The position numbers and the translations under genes were made by a program. Of a stretch of 48,073 nucleotides of DNA, positions 39,494-47,957 are shown piece by piece. The notes beneath the pieces are model-generated. The model was not told the DNA's origin, did not search any database, and saw only the letters and a list, made by a program, of their open reading frames with translations. Origin of the DNA: Oscillospiraceae bacterium (GTDB taxonomy: Bacteria > Bacillota > Clostridia > Oscillospirales > Ruminococcaceae); contig JAEDMB010000001.1 in NCBI GenBank assembly GCA_016303235.1, forward strand, positions 1 to 48,073. Direction: 5' to 3'. Positions within the stretch are counted from its first letter, which is position 1; the number at the start of each line of letters is the position of its first letter.

Positions 39494-40954
39494 TTGGATA
39501 TTTTCAGCATGACTGCTCTGGAAACAGGAAAGGCTATCAGAGACGGTAAAATTACCGCTGTTGAGGCAACAAAGCAGGTTCTTGATTCCGCTGAATCAAA
39601 AAACGATAAAATTAATGCATATATTACTATATGCCGTGAAAAAGCTCTCGCACAGGCGGAAGAAGTTCAGAAAAAAATTGAATCAGGTGAATTAACTTCA
39701 CCTCTTGCAGGTGTACCGATTGCAATTAAGGATAATATCTGTACAAAGGGTATAAAAACTACTTGTGCATCACGTATTCTCGGAGATTTTACTCCCGTAT
39801 ACAATGCTACTGTTATGGAAAAGCTTAATAATGCCGGTATGATTACTGTCGGCAAGCTTAATATGGACGAATTTGCAATGGGAAGTACTTCCGAAACTTC
39901 ATATTACGGTGCAGTTCATAATCCCTGGGATTTGAATAAGGTAACCGGAGGTTCTTCGGGCGGTTCTGCATCTTCAGTAGCCGGAAAAATGTCACTTGTA
40001 ACACTCGGTTCAGACACGGGCGGTTCAATACGTCAACCGGCATCATACTGCGGTGTAACAGGATTCAAGCCCACATACGGAACAGTTTCACGTTTCGGAC
40101 TTATTGCCTATGCGTCATCTCTCGACCAGATTGGACCTATCGGAAAAGATGCATCAGACTGTGCCTCAATTATGGATATTATCAGCGGTAAGGATTCTAT
40201 GGACGGCACTTCACTTGATATTGATTACCCGAAATATCTTTCATCACTTACAGGCGATATAAAGGGAATTAAAATCGGTATCCCGAAAGAATGGTATAAC
40301 AATAAGGGACTTGATTCCGAAGTAGCCGAAAAAACAAGAAAAGTTGCGGAAGTTCTCGAAAAAGCGGGAGCTGTTGTTGAAGAAATTTCACTTCCTTTTG
40401 CTGAATATGCTATTCCGGCATACTATATTATTGCTACTGCCGAGGCAAGCTCCAATCTCTCAAGATTTGACGGTGTAAAATACGGATTCCGTTCCGAAAA
40501 TTACAGCAGTCTTGTTGATATGTATAACGCTACAAGAAGCGAGGGATTCGGAAAGGAAGTCAAAAAGCGTATACTTCTCGGAACTTTCGTTCTTTCAAGC
40601 GGATATTATGACGCATATTACAGAAAGGCTCTTAAAGTAAAAGCCGTTATCAAAAAGAATTTTGATGAAATTTTCTCAAAATATGATTTGATTCTCTGCC
40701 CGACAGCTCCTACAACTGCTCCCGAAATCGGAAAGAGTTTAAGCAATCCGCTTGCTATGTATCTCTCTGATGTCTTTACAGTTTCGGCAAATATAGCAGG
40801 TCTCCCCGGAATTTCAATGCCGTGCGGATTCGATAAGAACGGTATGCCGATAGGTGTACAGCTTATAGGTCAGGCTCTTGCGGATACAAAGGTTCTCAAT
40901 ACTGCATACGCTTATCAGCAGATGACTGACTATCACAAACAGGAGGTGAAGTAA
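39494..40954 (+). CDS. gatA: Asp/Glu-tRNA amidotransferase subunit A
   Basis: Glutaminase subunit that supplies ammonia. 486 aa of the amidase-signature family with the Ser-cisSer-Lys triad: Lys in VPIAIKDNICTKG, cis-Ser and nucleophile Ser in GGSSGGSASSVAG and GSDTGGSIRQPASYCG. The start is TTG with a strong AGGAGG (39481-39486); the protein begins as homologues do, so no ATG is missing. The stop is one base before the gatB ATG. Confidence 0.97.
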   Translation: MDIFSMTALETGKAIRDGKITAVEATKQVLDSAESKNDKINAYITICREKALAQAEEVQKKIESGELTSPLAGVPIAIKDNICTKGIKTTCASRILGDFTPVYNATVMEKLNNAGMITVGKLNMDEFAMGSTSETSYYGAVHNPWDLNKVTGGSSGGSASSVAGKMSLVTLGSDTGGSIRQPASYCGVTGFKPTYGTVSRFGLIAYASSLDQIGPIGKDASDCASIMDIISGKDSMDGTSLDIDYPKYLSSLTGDIKGIKIGIPKEWYNNKGLDSEVAEKTRKVAEVLEKAGAVVEEISLPFAEYAIPAYYIIATAEASSNLSRFDGVKYGFRSENYSSLVDMYNATRSEGFGKEVKKRILLGTFVLSSGYYDAYYRKALKVKAVIKKNFDEIFSKYDLILCPTAPTTAPEIGKSLSNPLAMYLSDVFTVSANIAGLPGISMPCGFDKNGMPIGVQLIGQALADTKVLNTAYAYQQMTDYHKQEVK

Positions 40955-40955
40955 A

Positions 40956-42407
40956 ATGGATTGGGAAATTGTTATGGGTCTGGAAGTTCACGTTGAACTT
41001 GCTACAAAAACCAAAATATTCTGTTCTTGCAGTACTGAATTCGGAGGAGCTCCTAATACACATTGCTGTCCGGTTTGTACAGGTATGCCCGGAACTCTCC
41101 CTATACTCAACAAGCAGGTGCTTGAATATGCCGTGAGAGCCGGTCTTGCACTTAACTGCGACATTACAAGATACAATAAATTTGACCGTAAAAATTACTT
41201 CTATCCCGACCTTCCTAAGGCTTATCAGATTTCACAGCTTTATCTTCCGTTTGCACAGAACGGTCACGTTGATTTGAAAACAAAATCCGGAAAAGATGTC
41301 ACAATCCGTATTCATGAAATCCACATGGAAGAAGATGCCGGAAAGCTTGTTCACTCAATGTTCGGTGATGCAACATATCCCGATTATAACCGTTGCGGAG
41401 TTCCGCTTATTGAAATCGTATCTGAACCGGATTTCCGTGAAACAGAGGAAGTTATTGCATATCTTGCGAAATTAAAGAGTACTTTTGAATATCTCGGAAT
41501 TTCCGACTGCAAAATGGAACAGGGTTCAATGCGTGCCGATGTAAACCTTTCAGTACGTCCGAAAGGTAGCAAGGAATTTGGTACTCGTACCGAAATGAAA
41601 AATATCAACTCTTTCAAGTCAATCGAACGTGCTATTGCATTTGAATCAAAGAGACAGATTGCACTTCTTGAAAGCGGTGAAAGAGTAATTCAGGAAACAA
41701 GACGCTGGGACGAAAACAAGGGTAAAACTTTTGCAATGCGTTCAAAGGAAAATGCACAGGATTACAGATACTTCCCCGAACCTGATATTCCTCCCGTAAG
41801 CATTTCGGAAGAAGAAATTCAGCACTATATTGACATCTGTCCCGAATTTGCCGATGCAAAGGCAAATCGTTATATATCTGATTTCGGACTTTCCGAAGAA
41901 GATGCAGGAATTATTGCAGGTTCAAAGTATTTCGCACAGCTCTTTGAAAAAACTGTTGAGCTTTGCGGTGACCCGTCAGAAGTCCGCTACTGGTTTATGA
42001 CACAGATTCTCTACTTTATGAATGAAAGAAACGTTCAGCCCGAAGATATAAAGCTTGCTCCCGAAAAGTTTGCACAGTTTGTAAATATCGTCAAGGCTGG
42101 CAGAATTAATAAACAGGTCGGAAAAACTGTATTTGAAAATATGTTCTTTGGCGATGAAAATTTCGATATCGAAAAATTCATCAAGGATAACGAACTTGAA
42201 CAGGTTGACGATACAGAGCTTATCGAAAAAACTGTTCAGAATATAATTTCTGCAAATCCGAAGGCTGTTGAACAGTATAAGAGCGGTCAGACAAAGATTA
42301 CCGGATTCTTTATCGGTCAGGTTATGAAACAGCTTAAGGGCAAGGCAAATCCGGCATCAGTCGGAAAGGCTGTAAACAATGCCCTTGAAAATTTAAAGGA
42401 GGATTAA
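40956..42407 (+). CDS. gatB: Asp/Glu-tRNA amidotransferase subunit B
   Basis: Kinase/transamidase subunit that activates the tRNA-bound Asp or Glu. 483 aa: EIVMGLEVHVEL start, a Cys-rich zinc site (CSCSTEFGGAPNTHCCPVC), KNYFYPDLPKAYQISQ, IHMEEDAGKL, DYNRCGVPLIEIVSEPD and the C-terminal tRNA-binding YqeY-like domain (NKQVGKTVFENMF; GFFIGQVMKQLKGKANP). All are diagnostic. AGGAGG lies before the ATG within the gatA end. 6 bases to aspS. Confidence 0.98.
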   Translation: MDWEIVMGLEVHVELATKTKIFCSCSTEFGGAPNTHCCPVCTGMPGTLPILNKQVLEYAVRAGLALNCDITRYNKFDRKNYFYPDLPKAYQISQLYLPFAQNGHVDLKTKSGKDVTIRIHEIHMEEDAGKLVHSMFGDATYPDYNRCGVPLIEIVSEPDFRETEEVIAYLAKLKSTFEYLGISDCKMEQGSMRADVNLSVRPKGSKEFGTRTEMKNINSFKSIERAIAFESKRQIALLESGERVIQETRRWDENKGKTFAMRSKENAQDYRYFPEPDIPPVSISEEEIQHYIDICPEFADAKANRYISDFGLSEEDAGIIAGSKYFAQLFEKTVELCGDPSEVRYWFMTQILYFMNERNVQPEDIKLAPEKFAQFVNIVKAGRINKQVGKTVFENMFFGDENFDIEKFIKDNELEQVDDTELIEKTVQNIISANPKAVEQYKSGQTKITGFFIGQVMKQLKGKANPASVGKAVNNALENLKED

Positions 42408-42413
42408 TTTACA

Positions 42414-43796
42414 ATGGATTTTCTCGATTACGAAAGAAAAACTGATACCACTGATATAGCATATGTTATTGACGGCTTTCAGAAAGGTACTATCAAGGAC
42501 GGCGACAAGGTAACTCTCAAGGGTACTATTCACCGTATAAAAGAAATGAGCGGTTTTGCGTTCGTAAATATCCGTACTTCAAGAATGGTATTCCAGTGCG
42601 TATGGGAGGACGGCAAAAGCAATATTGATTCCGAAAAGTTCAAGGATTTCAGCTGTGAGGAATGTGTAATCATTGACGGTACAATTATCGCAGAGGAAAG
42701 AAGCAGACTCGGTTTTGATGTCCGCATTGATGATATGAAACGCATTTCAGGACGTGCAGCGGTTCTTCCTGTTGAAGTAAGCAATGACCGCAAAATTGAC
42801 AAGCTTAACCTCAATACACTTCTTGACAACAGAGTAATTGCACTCAGAAATCCTAAGATACGTGCGATAATGCGTGTATGTGACGGCGTTATGTATTCAT
42901 TCAGAGAATTTCTCCGTCAGGAAGGATTCACTGAATTTGTTCCGCCGAAAATGGTTGAATCAGGTGCAGAGGGCGGAGCTGATATGTTTGAAGTTGACTA
43001 TTTCGGCAGAAAAGCATACCTCAATCAGAGTCCGCAGATGTACAAGCAGATTATGGTCGGAGTTTTCCAGAAAGCCTATACAGTAGGCCCTGTATTCCGT
43101 GCGGAAAAATTCAGTACAAACAGACACATCAACGAATTTCAGGGTCTTGACCTCGAAATGGGATTTATCGATTCCTTTGAGGATTTAATGGACTTGGAAG
43201 CAAGAATGTTTGTATTTATGTTCAGAACTCTTAACGAACAGTATTCCGCTGAACTTGAAATGTTCCTCGGACGTGGAAACAAGCTCCCCGAACTTACAAA
43301 GTTCCCTAAAATCAGATTTATGGACGCTAAAAAACTTTTTGCAGAGGCTCACCCCGGTGAAGTAGGAATCAAGGCTCTTAATGAACCCGATTTCGCTCCC
43401 GAAGAAGAAAAGTGGCTCGGAGAATACTTCCTCAAAGAGCATAACTGCCCTATCGTTTTCGTTACACATTATCCGTCTATCAAGAGACCTTTCTATGCTA
43501 TGGACGACCCCGAAGACAAGAACTTCACACTCAGCTATGATATGCTTCTCAATGGTCTTGAGGTAACAACAGGCGGACAGCGTATCCACGATTACGAAAT
43601 GCAGGTTGCAAAAATGAAATCCCGTGGAATGAACGTTGACGATTTCGAGGACTATCTCACTATGCACAAATACGGTATGCCACCGCACGGCGGAATGGGA
43701 CTCGGTCTGGAACGTATCGTTCAGAATCTTCTCGGACTTGACAACATCAAGAAAGCTACGGCATTCCCAAGAGACAGAGACAGACTTCGCCCATAA
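42414..43796 (+). CDS. aspS: Archaeal-type aspartyl-tRNA synthetase, probably non-discriminating
   Basis: Charges Asp onto tRNA and, in this operon context, probably onto tRNA(Asn) to feed GatCAB. 460 aa: an N-terminal OB anticodon domain (KVTLKGTIHRIKEMSGFAFVNIRT), then the class II core with motif 2 (VFRAEKFSTNRHINEFQGLDLEMG) and motif 3 (MPPHGGMGLGLERIVQNLLG), ending FPRDRDRLRP. GGQRIHDYEMQ and the lack of the bacterial GAD insertion identify the compact archaeal/eukaryotic type. AsnRS is related and was considered, but the FPRD-x-x-R-L end and GGQRIHDYE fit archaeal AspRS. Non-discrimination is inferred from linkage with gatCAB and the Asn T-box. Confidence 0.88.
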   Translation: MDFLDYERKTDTTDIAYVIDGFQKGTIKDGDKVTLKGTIHRIKEMSGFAFVNIRTSRMVFQCVWEDGKSNIDSEKFKDFSCEECVIIDGTIIAEERSRLGFDVRIDDMKRISGRAAVLPVEVSNDRKIDKLNLNTLLDNRVIALRNPKIRAIMRVCDGVMYSFREFLRQEGFTEFVPPKMVESGAEGGADMFEVDYFGRKAYLNQSPQMYKQIMVGVFQKAYTVGPVFRAEKFSTNRHINEFQGLDLEMGFIDSFEDLMDLEARMFVFMFRTLNEQYSAELEMFLGRGNKLPELTKFPKIRFMDAKKLFAEAHPGEVGIKALNEPDFAPEEEKWLGEYFLKEHNCPIVFVTHYPSIKRPFYAMDDPEDKNFTLSYDMLLNGLEVTTGGQRIHDYEMQVAKMKSRGMNVDDFEDYLTMHKYGMPPHGGMGLGLERIVQNLLGLDNIKKATAFPRDRDRLRP

Positions 43797-43809
43797 GATT
43801 AAAAAAAGG

Positions 43810-43840
43810 CGGTTTGCGGAAATTTTCCGCAAACCGTTTT
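43810..43840. terminator. Bidirectional terminator after aspS
   Basis: An almost perfect palindrome 43810-43836 (CGGTTTGCGGAA pairing with TTCCGCAAACCG), flanked by A7 on the left and T5 on the right, so it can end both the gat operon and the convergent LRR gene. Confidence 0.93.
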
Positions 43841-43857
43841 TAAAATTCAGGATTTTT

Positions 43858-46404
43858 TTACACCGGCAGAGAGGTTATAATATTTGCAAGATACTGCTGA
43901 ATTGCAAGTGCGTCATTTGCATTAAGACCGTTTCCCTTGTCGTGAACATCAGCGTTAATAATGCACTGTTCCGAAAGGCTGTTTATTTCGGGATTTGCAA
44001 CATATGCGGAAATTGCTACAACATCGGCAACATCAATATTTCCGTCAAGATTTGCGTCACCCGTAATTTCTTCTGAAACTCCGTCAAGCGGTACAAATTC
44101 ACGTTCAAAGAGTTCCGCATATTTTTTCGCAAAGGAATCGTTATATCCGTAAATAACTGCACTCGGAGCTATTGTCTCGGGATTGGGATATATAAGCGTT
44201 TCGGGATTCATAAAAGTAATTTTATTAAGCTTTTCGCAGTAAACGAATGATGCATAATCAATATATACAACGTTTTCAGGAATTGTAATTTCCTCAAGTT
44301 CTGTGCAGTAAGCAAATGCACCAATATCAATTGCAAGCAGACTTTCCGGAAGATTTACATTTTTAAGAGCTATGCAGAATTCAAAAGCCTCATCATTTAT
44401 AAAGCACAGACTTTCCGGAAGTTCAAGTGATTCAAGCTCCGTACAGCCTGCAAGTGCAAATTCTGCAAGACCTCTTGTTCCCTCACGCAGAACAGCTGAT
44501 TTTAAATTGTAATCCGAACCGACTGACCAGTTATCAACGTATTTTATACCGTCAATATTTTCAATTGCATTTTCGCAGTATTCAAAGGCATATGCACCGA
44601 TATGCACAACGCTTTCTGGAACTGACGGTGTTTCAAGTGCGATACAGCCTAAAAATGCACTGTCATCGATTGCAATAAGATTTGCGGGAAGTGTAATATT
44701 TTCAAGAAGACGGCAGTCCTTAAATGCGGAGTCGCCTATATATTCCACTGTATCGGGCAGAATAATGTCAGTAATCTGCCTGTCCTTGTATGCTCCGTCA
44801 GCGATACCTCTTGCATTTAAATTGACATTCTGTGACGGGAAAAAATCATCTCCGCATACAATCCAGTCATCAACCATATCAATATTGCTGTTGTTTTCCG
44901 TGTAGTATGTTTTGTACATACCCGAATTTGCAAAAGCGTTTGCACCGATTTTCGTTACACTGTCGGGAATATCAAGCTTATAGTTATCTCCGAGTCCCTT
45001 ACAGCTCTGAAATGCACCTTCCCCGATTTCGTTTAAATTTTCGGGAAGAATTATTTCTGTCAGACCTTTGCACAGTGAAAATGCATAGTCACCGATATAT
45101 TCAACGGAATCCGGAATATTTACTGATTTCAGATTTTCATTTTCATAGAAAGCGTAATCTGATATTTCCGTAACGGTTTCGGGAATATTAAAAGTTTCAT
45201 CGGTTTTTCCCGCTGGATAGCATACAAGCTGTGTCATATCCTTGCTGTATAAAATACCGTCTGAAGAACAGAAATATTTACTGTCTGCCGATACATTCAG
45301 ACTGCTTACATCATAATAAGCACTATTGAAAGCCTTGTTTCCGATATATCTGACAGTTGACGGAATATTTATTTCTCCTCCATATGAAAGTATAAAAGCA
45401 CTGCCTGCAATTCCGACAGTTCCCTCACGGACTGTAATGCTTTTTGTGTCTTTATCTCCGCTGTATCCTGTTACCCAGTTGTCAACATATTTTACACCGT
45501 CTGCAACTTCGGGAGTTATATTCTGAGGAAGTGCATTATATCCGAGATAACGGAGATTTTCCGGAATCTTAATCTGTGTAATTCCTGTATCGTGTAATGC
45601 ACTGTCACCTATTACGGAAAGTGATTCGGGAAGTTCAATTTCCTTTAATGCACGGCAGTAATCAAAAGCCTCTTTTCCGATATATGAAAGACTTTCGGGA
45701 AGAAATACCGCTTTAAGACACTGACATCTTGCAAATGCGGATTCCTCTATTCTTGTAACACCATAGGGAATTATTACATACTGGAGCATATTGCAGGATG
45801 AAAAAGCTTCTTTTTCTATAACGCTTATACTGTCCGGAATTGAAACTTCAAGCAGTTCCCAACAGCCTGTAAAAGCGTATTCTCTTATTGAGGTAACAGT
45901 TTCGGGAATTTCAAGCTGTTCAAAGCCACACTGTCTGAATGTATACTTGTTAATTACGGTTACTTTCGGAGGAATTTCGATAGCTTTCAGACTGTCACAG
46001 CAGTCAAATCCTGCCTCTCCGATGTATTCAAGAGACTGTGGGAGCTGTATGGAAGTCATAAAGCGACAGCCTGCAAATCCACAGTATTCGATTCTTTTTA
46101 TTCCCTCTGAAATTACTACGGTATGTAGCTGACTTTTCCATTCAAAAGCCCTTTCACCGATTGTTGTAACGGGTATTCCGTCGATTTCGGAAGGTATTAC
46201 AATATCCGTTAAAGTGTCGTCACAGTCGGTAATAGTAATTTCTCCGTTGTTTATTTCATAATAAAGACCGCTTTCGGTTACAAGTGAGGTATCATCTTCA
46301 GCCATAACTGAATTTATAATATTTCCGGTCTGAAATGGTACGGCACATAATGAAAATGTTACGGCAGTAACAAGCGTACATGCTTTTTTAAATAAAGATT
46401 TCAA
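43858..46404 (-). CDS. Secreted BspA-like leucine-rich-repeat protein with dockerin
   Basis: The 848 aa begin with a signal peptide (about 1-35, ending NSVMA). A long array of BspA/LRR_5 repeats of about 23 aa covers roughly 55-770, recognisable as blocks such as IGERAFEWKSQLHTVVISEG and SIPDSISVIEKEAFSSC, interrupted by short spacers (VKYVDNWVTGYSGD-type). A C-terminal type I dockerin follows (DANLDGNIDVAD; ADVHDKGNGLNANDAL). It should be carried on the cell-surface cohesin scaffold; BspA-like LRRs usually mediate binding to surfaces or glycans, but the target is unknown. No catalytic domain is visible. RBS GGAG lies before the ATG. Confidence 0.93.
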   Translation of the reverse strand: MKSLFKKACTLVTAVTFSLCAVPFQTGNIINSVMAEDDTSLVTESGLYYEINNGEITITDCDDTLTDIVIPSEIDGIPVTTIGERAFEWKSQLHTVVISEGIKRIEYCGFAGCRFMTSIQLPQSLEYIGEAGFDCCDSLKAIEIPPKVTVINKYTFRQCGFEQLEIPETVTSIREYAFTGCWELLEVSIPDSISVIEKEAFSSCNMLQYVIIPYGVTRIEESAFARCQCLKAVFLPESLSYIGKEAFDYCRALKEIELPESLSVIGDSALHDTGITQIKIPENLRYLGYNALPQNITPEVADGVKYVDNWVTGYSGDKDTKSITVREGTVGIAGSAFILSYGGEINIPSTVRYIGNKAFNSAYYDVSSLNVSADSKYFCSSDGILYSKDMTQLVCYPAGKTDETFNIPETVTEISDYAFYENENLKSVNIPDSVEYIGDYAFSLCKGLTEIILPENLNEIGEGAFQSCKGLGDNYKLDIPDSVTKIGANAFANSGMYKTYYTENNSNIDMVDDWIVCGDDFFPSQNVNLNARGIADGAYKDRQITDIILPDTVEYIGDSAFKDCRLLENITLPANLIAIDDSAFLGCIALETPSVPESVVHIGAYAFEYCENAIENIDGIKYVDNWSVGSDYNLKSAVLREGTRGLAEFALAGCTELESLELPESLCFINDEAFEFCIALKNVNLPESLLAIDIGAFAYCTELEEITIPENVVYIDYASFVYCEKLNKITFMNPETLIYPNPETIAPSAVIYGYNDSFAKKYAELFEREFVPLDGVSEEITGDANLDGNIDVADVVAISAYVANPEINSLSEQCIINADVHDKGNGLNANDALAIQQYLANIITSLPV

Positions 46405-46514
46405 AGAATATCGCTCCTTTTGTTTATATGATACTGAAATTATATCACTGTATATAAAATTTGTAAATACTTTGCGTATAAATTCGGAGCTTTTAACAAA
46501 CAGTATTAAAATAA

Positions 46515-46539
46515 GTCATTAAAAACCGTCATAAAAACG
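46515..46539. repeat. Short direct repeat in the LRR/sigma-factor divergent gap
   Basis: GTCATTAAAAAC-C (46515) and GTCATAAAAACG (46528) repeat with 13-base spacing. It lies between the divergent LRR gene and the ECF sigma gene; possibly regulatory, but weak. Confidence 0.3.
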
Positions 46540-46607
46540 TTGAACCAAAACGGTGTTTTTTGTGTTGCAATAGCAGAATATAAAATTCTGAAAGGATTTT
46601 TTTAAAT

Positions 46608-47951
46608 ATGAATTATATAATTTCACAGGCTAAAAAGGGAAACCGTAAGGCTATGGACAAGCTTTATAAATCAACGGTGAATGAGCTTTTATATTACTGC
46701 GTTCAGCTCTGCGGGAATCAGCACGATGCGGAAGATTTGGTGCAGGATACATATCTTACGGCTTTTCAGAAGATTGAACAGTATAAGTATGACAAAAATT
46801 TCAAAGGGTGGTTGCATACAATAGCACTGCACAAGTTTTACAATAAAATCAGAGACGAAAAGCCACAGCTTTTTACTGATGAAAATACAGATATAATTCC
46901 GGAAGATGAACTCTTAGGTCCTGAAAATATTTCCGAAAAAAATGAAGTGAACAGAATACTTTCAAAAGCGATTTCCGAAAAGCTTTCCGAACCTCAGAGA
47001 CTTACCGTTATTATGTATTATTACGATGATATGGAAATATCGGATATTGCGGAAAAGCTTGACTGTCCGCAGGGTACAGTTAAAACACGCCTTTATCACA
47101 GCAGAAAAATTCTCCGTGAGGAGCTTGTTAAGAACGGAATCAGACTCGGCGGAACTGCCGTTATTATTTCGGCTGTTCTGAAATCGCATACTTTTGCGGT
47201 ATCGGCAGTATCTTCGGCGACAGCAATCGGAAAAACAACATCATTAATATCAAAAAAGATAATTGCCGGAAGTATTGCGGTTGCGGTTGCAACGGGCGGA
47301 GCTGTCGGAATTTACAAGGCAGTTTCAGAATCATCGTCAATAGTTTCCTCCGGCACTTCCGTTGAATATATTTTCGATGCAAATACTATGTATGTTTCTA
47401 TACCGGAAAATTATATTCCGGAAAAATATTTCCGTAGCGGTAACGATGAACTCGGATATTCGCTTGTTAAAACTGAATTTATGGGGAATGAACCTGAAAA
47501 CAGAATGTTTGTCGGATTTCATGTGAAAGAAATTCTGAAATTCAAGCCCGATGATTCAAGCGGTGATGAAATAGTTTTCCGTGAACAGCTTGAAGAACCC
47601 GAAAAAATTGACCTTAAGGAATTTATTTCAGAGCTTTATGACAATGTAACTGTAAAAAAATCAGAAGAAATTAAAATCAGCGTTGACAATACAAATTCCC
47701 CGAAATCTCCCGAAGAAAAAACTGCTTTAAAAGCAAGTTTCAAGGCACACGGAGAAAACGGAAAAATAAACGGTACAGCTATAATATTCAAAGGAAATTT
47801 AACTCATACGCATATTATATTATTCTGCGACTGTTCCGGAAAGCGTCAGAAAGAGTATGAGGAAATTATTAAAAGCATTTCGCTTAGCTATGTTGATAAC
47901 AGCTGGCGTGACAGATATGATATTCCGGAAGAATTTAAAATAAAGGATTAA
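46608..47951 (+). CDS. ECF-type sigma factor fused to a membrane anchor and extracellular domain
   Basis: The N-terminal 175 aa are an ECF sigma factor: region 2 (AKKGNRKAMDKLYKSTVNELLYYC, HDAEDLVQDTYLTAFQKIEQY, FKGWLHTIALHKFYNKIR) and region 4 HTH (LSEPQRLTVIMYYYDDMEISDIAEKLDCPQGTVKTRLYHSRKIL). Residues 180-212 are mildly hydrophobic, then a transmembrane helix lies at about 217-237 (KIIAGSIAVAVATGGAVGIYKAV). The 210-residue tail after it (FDANTMYVSIPENYIPEKYF onward) is predicted outside and I do not recognise it. The frame is continuous, so it is a fusion, not two genes. GAAAGGA precedes the ATG. It is divergent from the dockerin LRR gene. Confidence 0.88.
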   Translation: MNYIISQAKKGNRKAMDKLYKSTVNELLYYCVQLCGNQHDAEDLVQDTYLTAFQKIEQYKYDKNFKGWLHTIALHKFYNKIRDEKPQLFTDENTDIIPEDELLGPENISEKNEVNRILSKAISEKLSEPQRLTVIMYYYDDMEISDIAEKLDCPQGTVKTRLYHSRKILREELVKNGIRLGGTAVIISAVLKSHTFAVSAVSSATAIGKTTSLISKKIIAGSIAVAVATGGAVGIYKAVSESSSIVSSGTSVEYIFDANTMYVSIPENYIPEKYFRSGNDELGYSLVKTEFMGNEPENRMFVGFHVKEILKFKPDDSSGDEIVFREQLEEPEKIDLKEFISELYDNVTVKKSEEIKISVDNTNSPKSPEEKTALKASFKAHGENGKINGTAIIFKGNLTHTHIILFCDCSGKRQKEYEEIIKSISLSYVDNSWRDRYDIPEEFKIKD

Positions 47952-47957
47952 TCAGCT

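Noticed and set aside
43636..44076. Plus-strand open frame of 146 codons at the end of aspS
   Set aside because: It runs through the end of aspS, a terminator palindrome and the antisense of the dockerin; a shadow frame.
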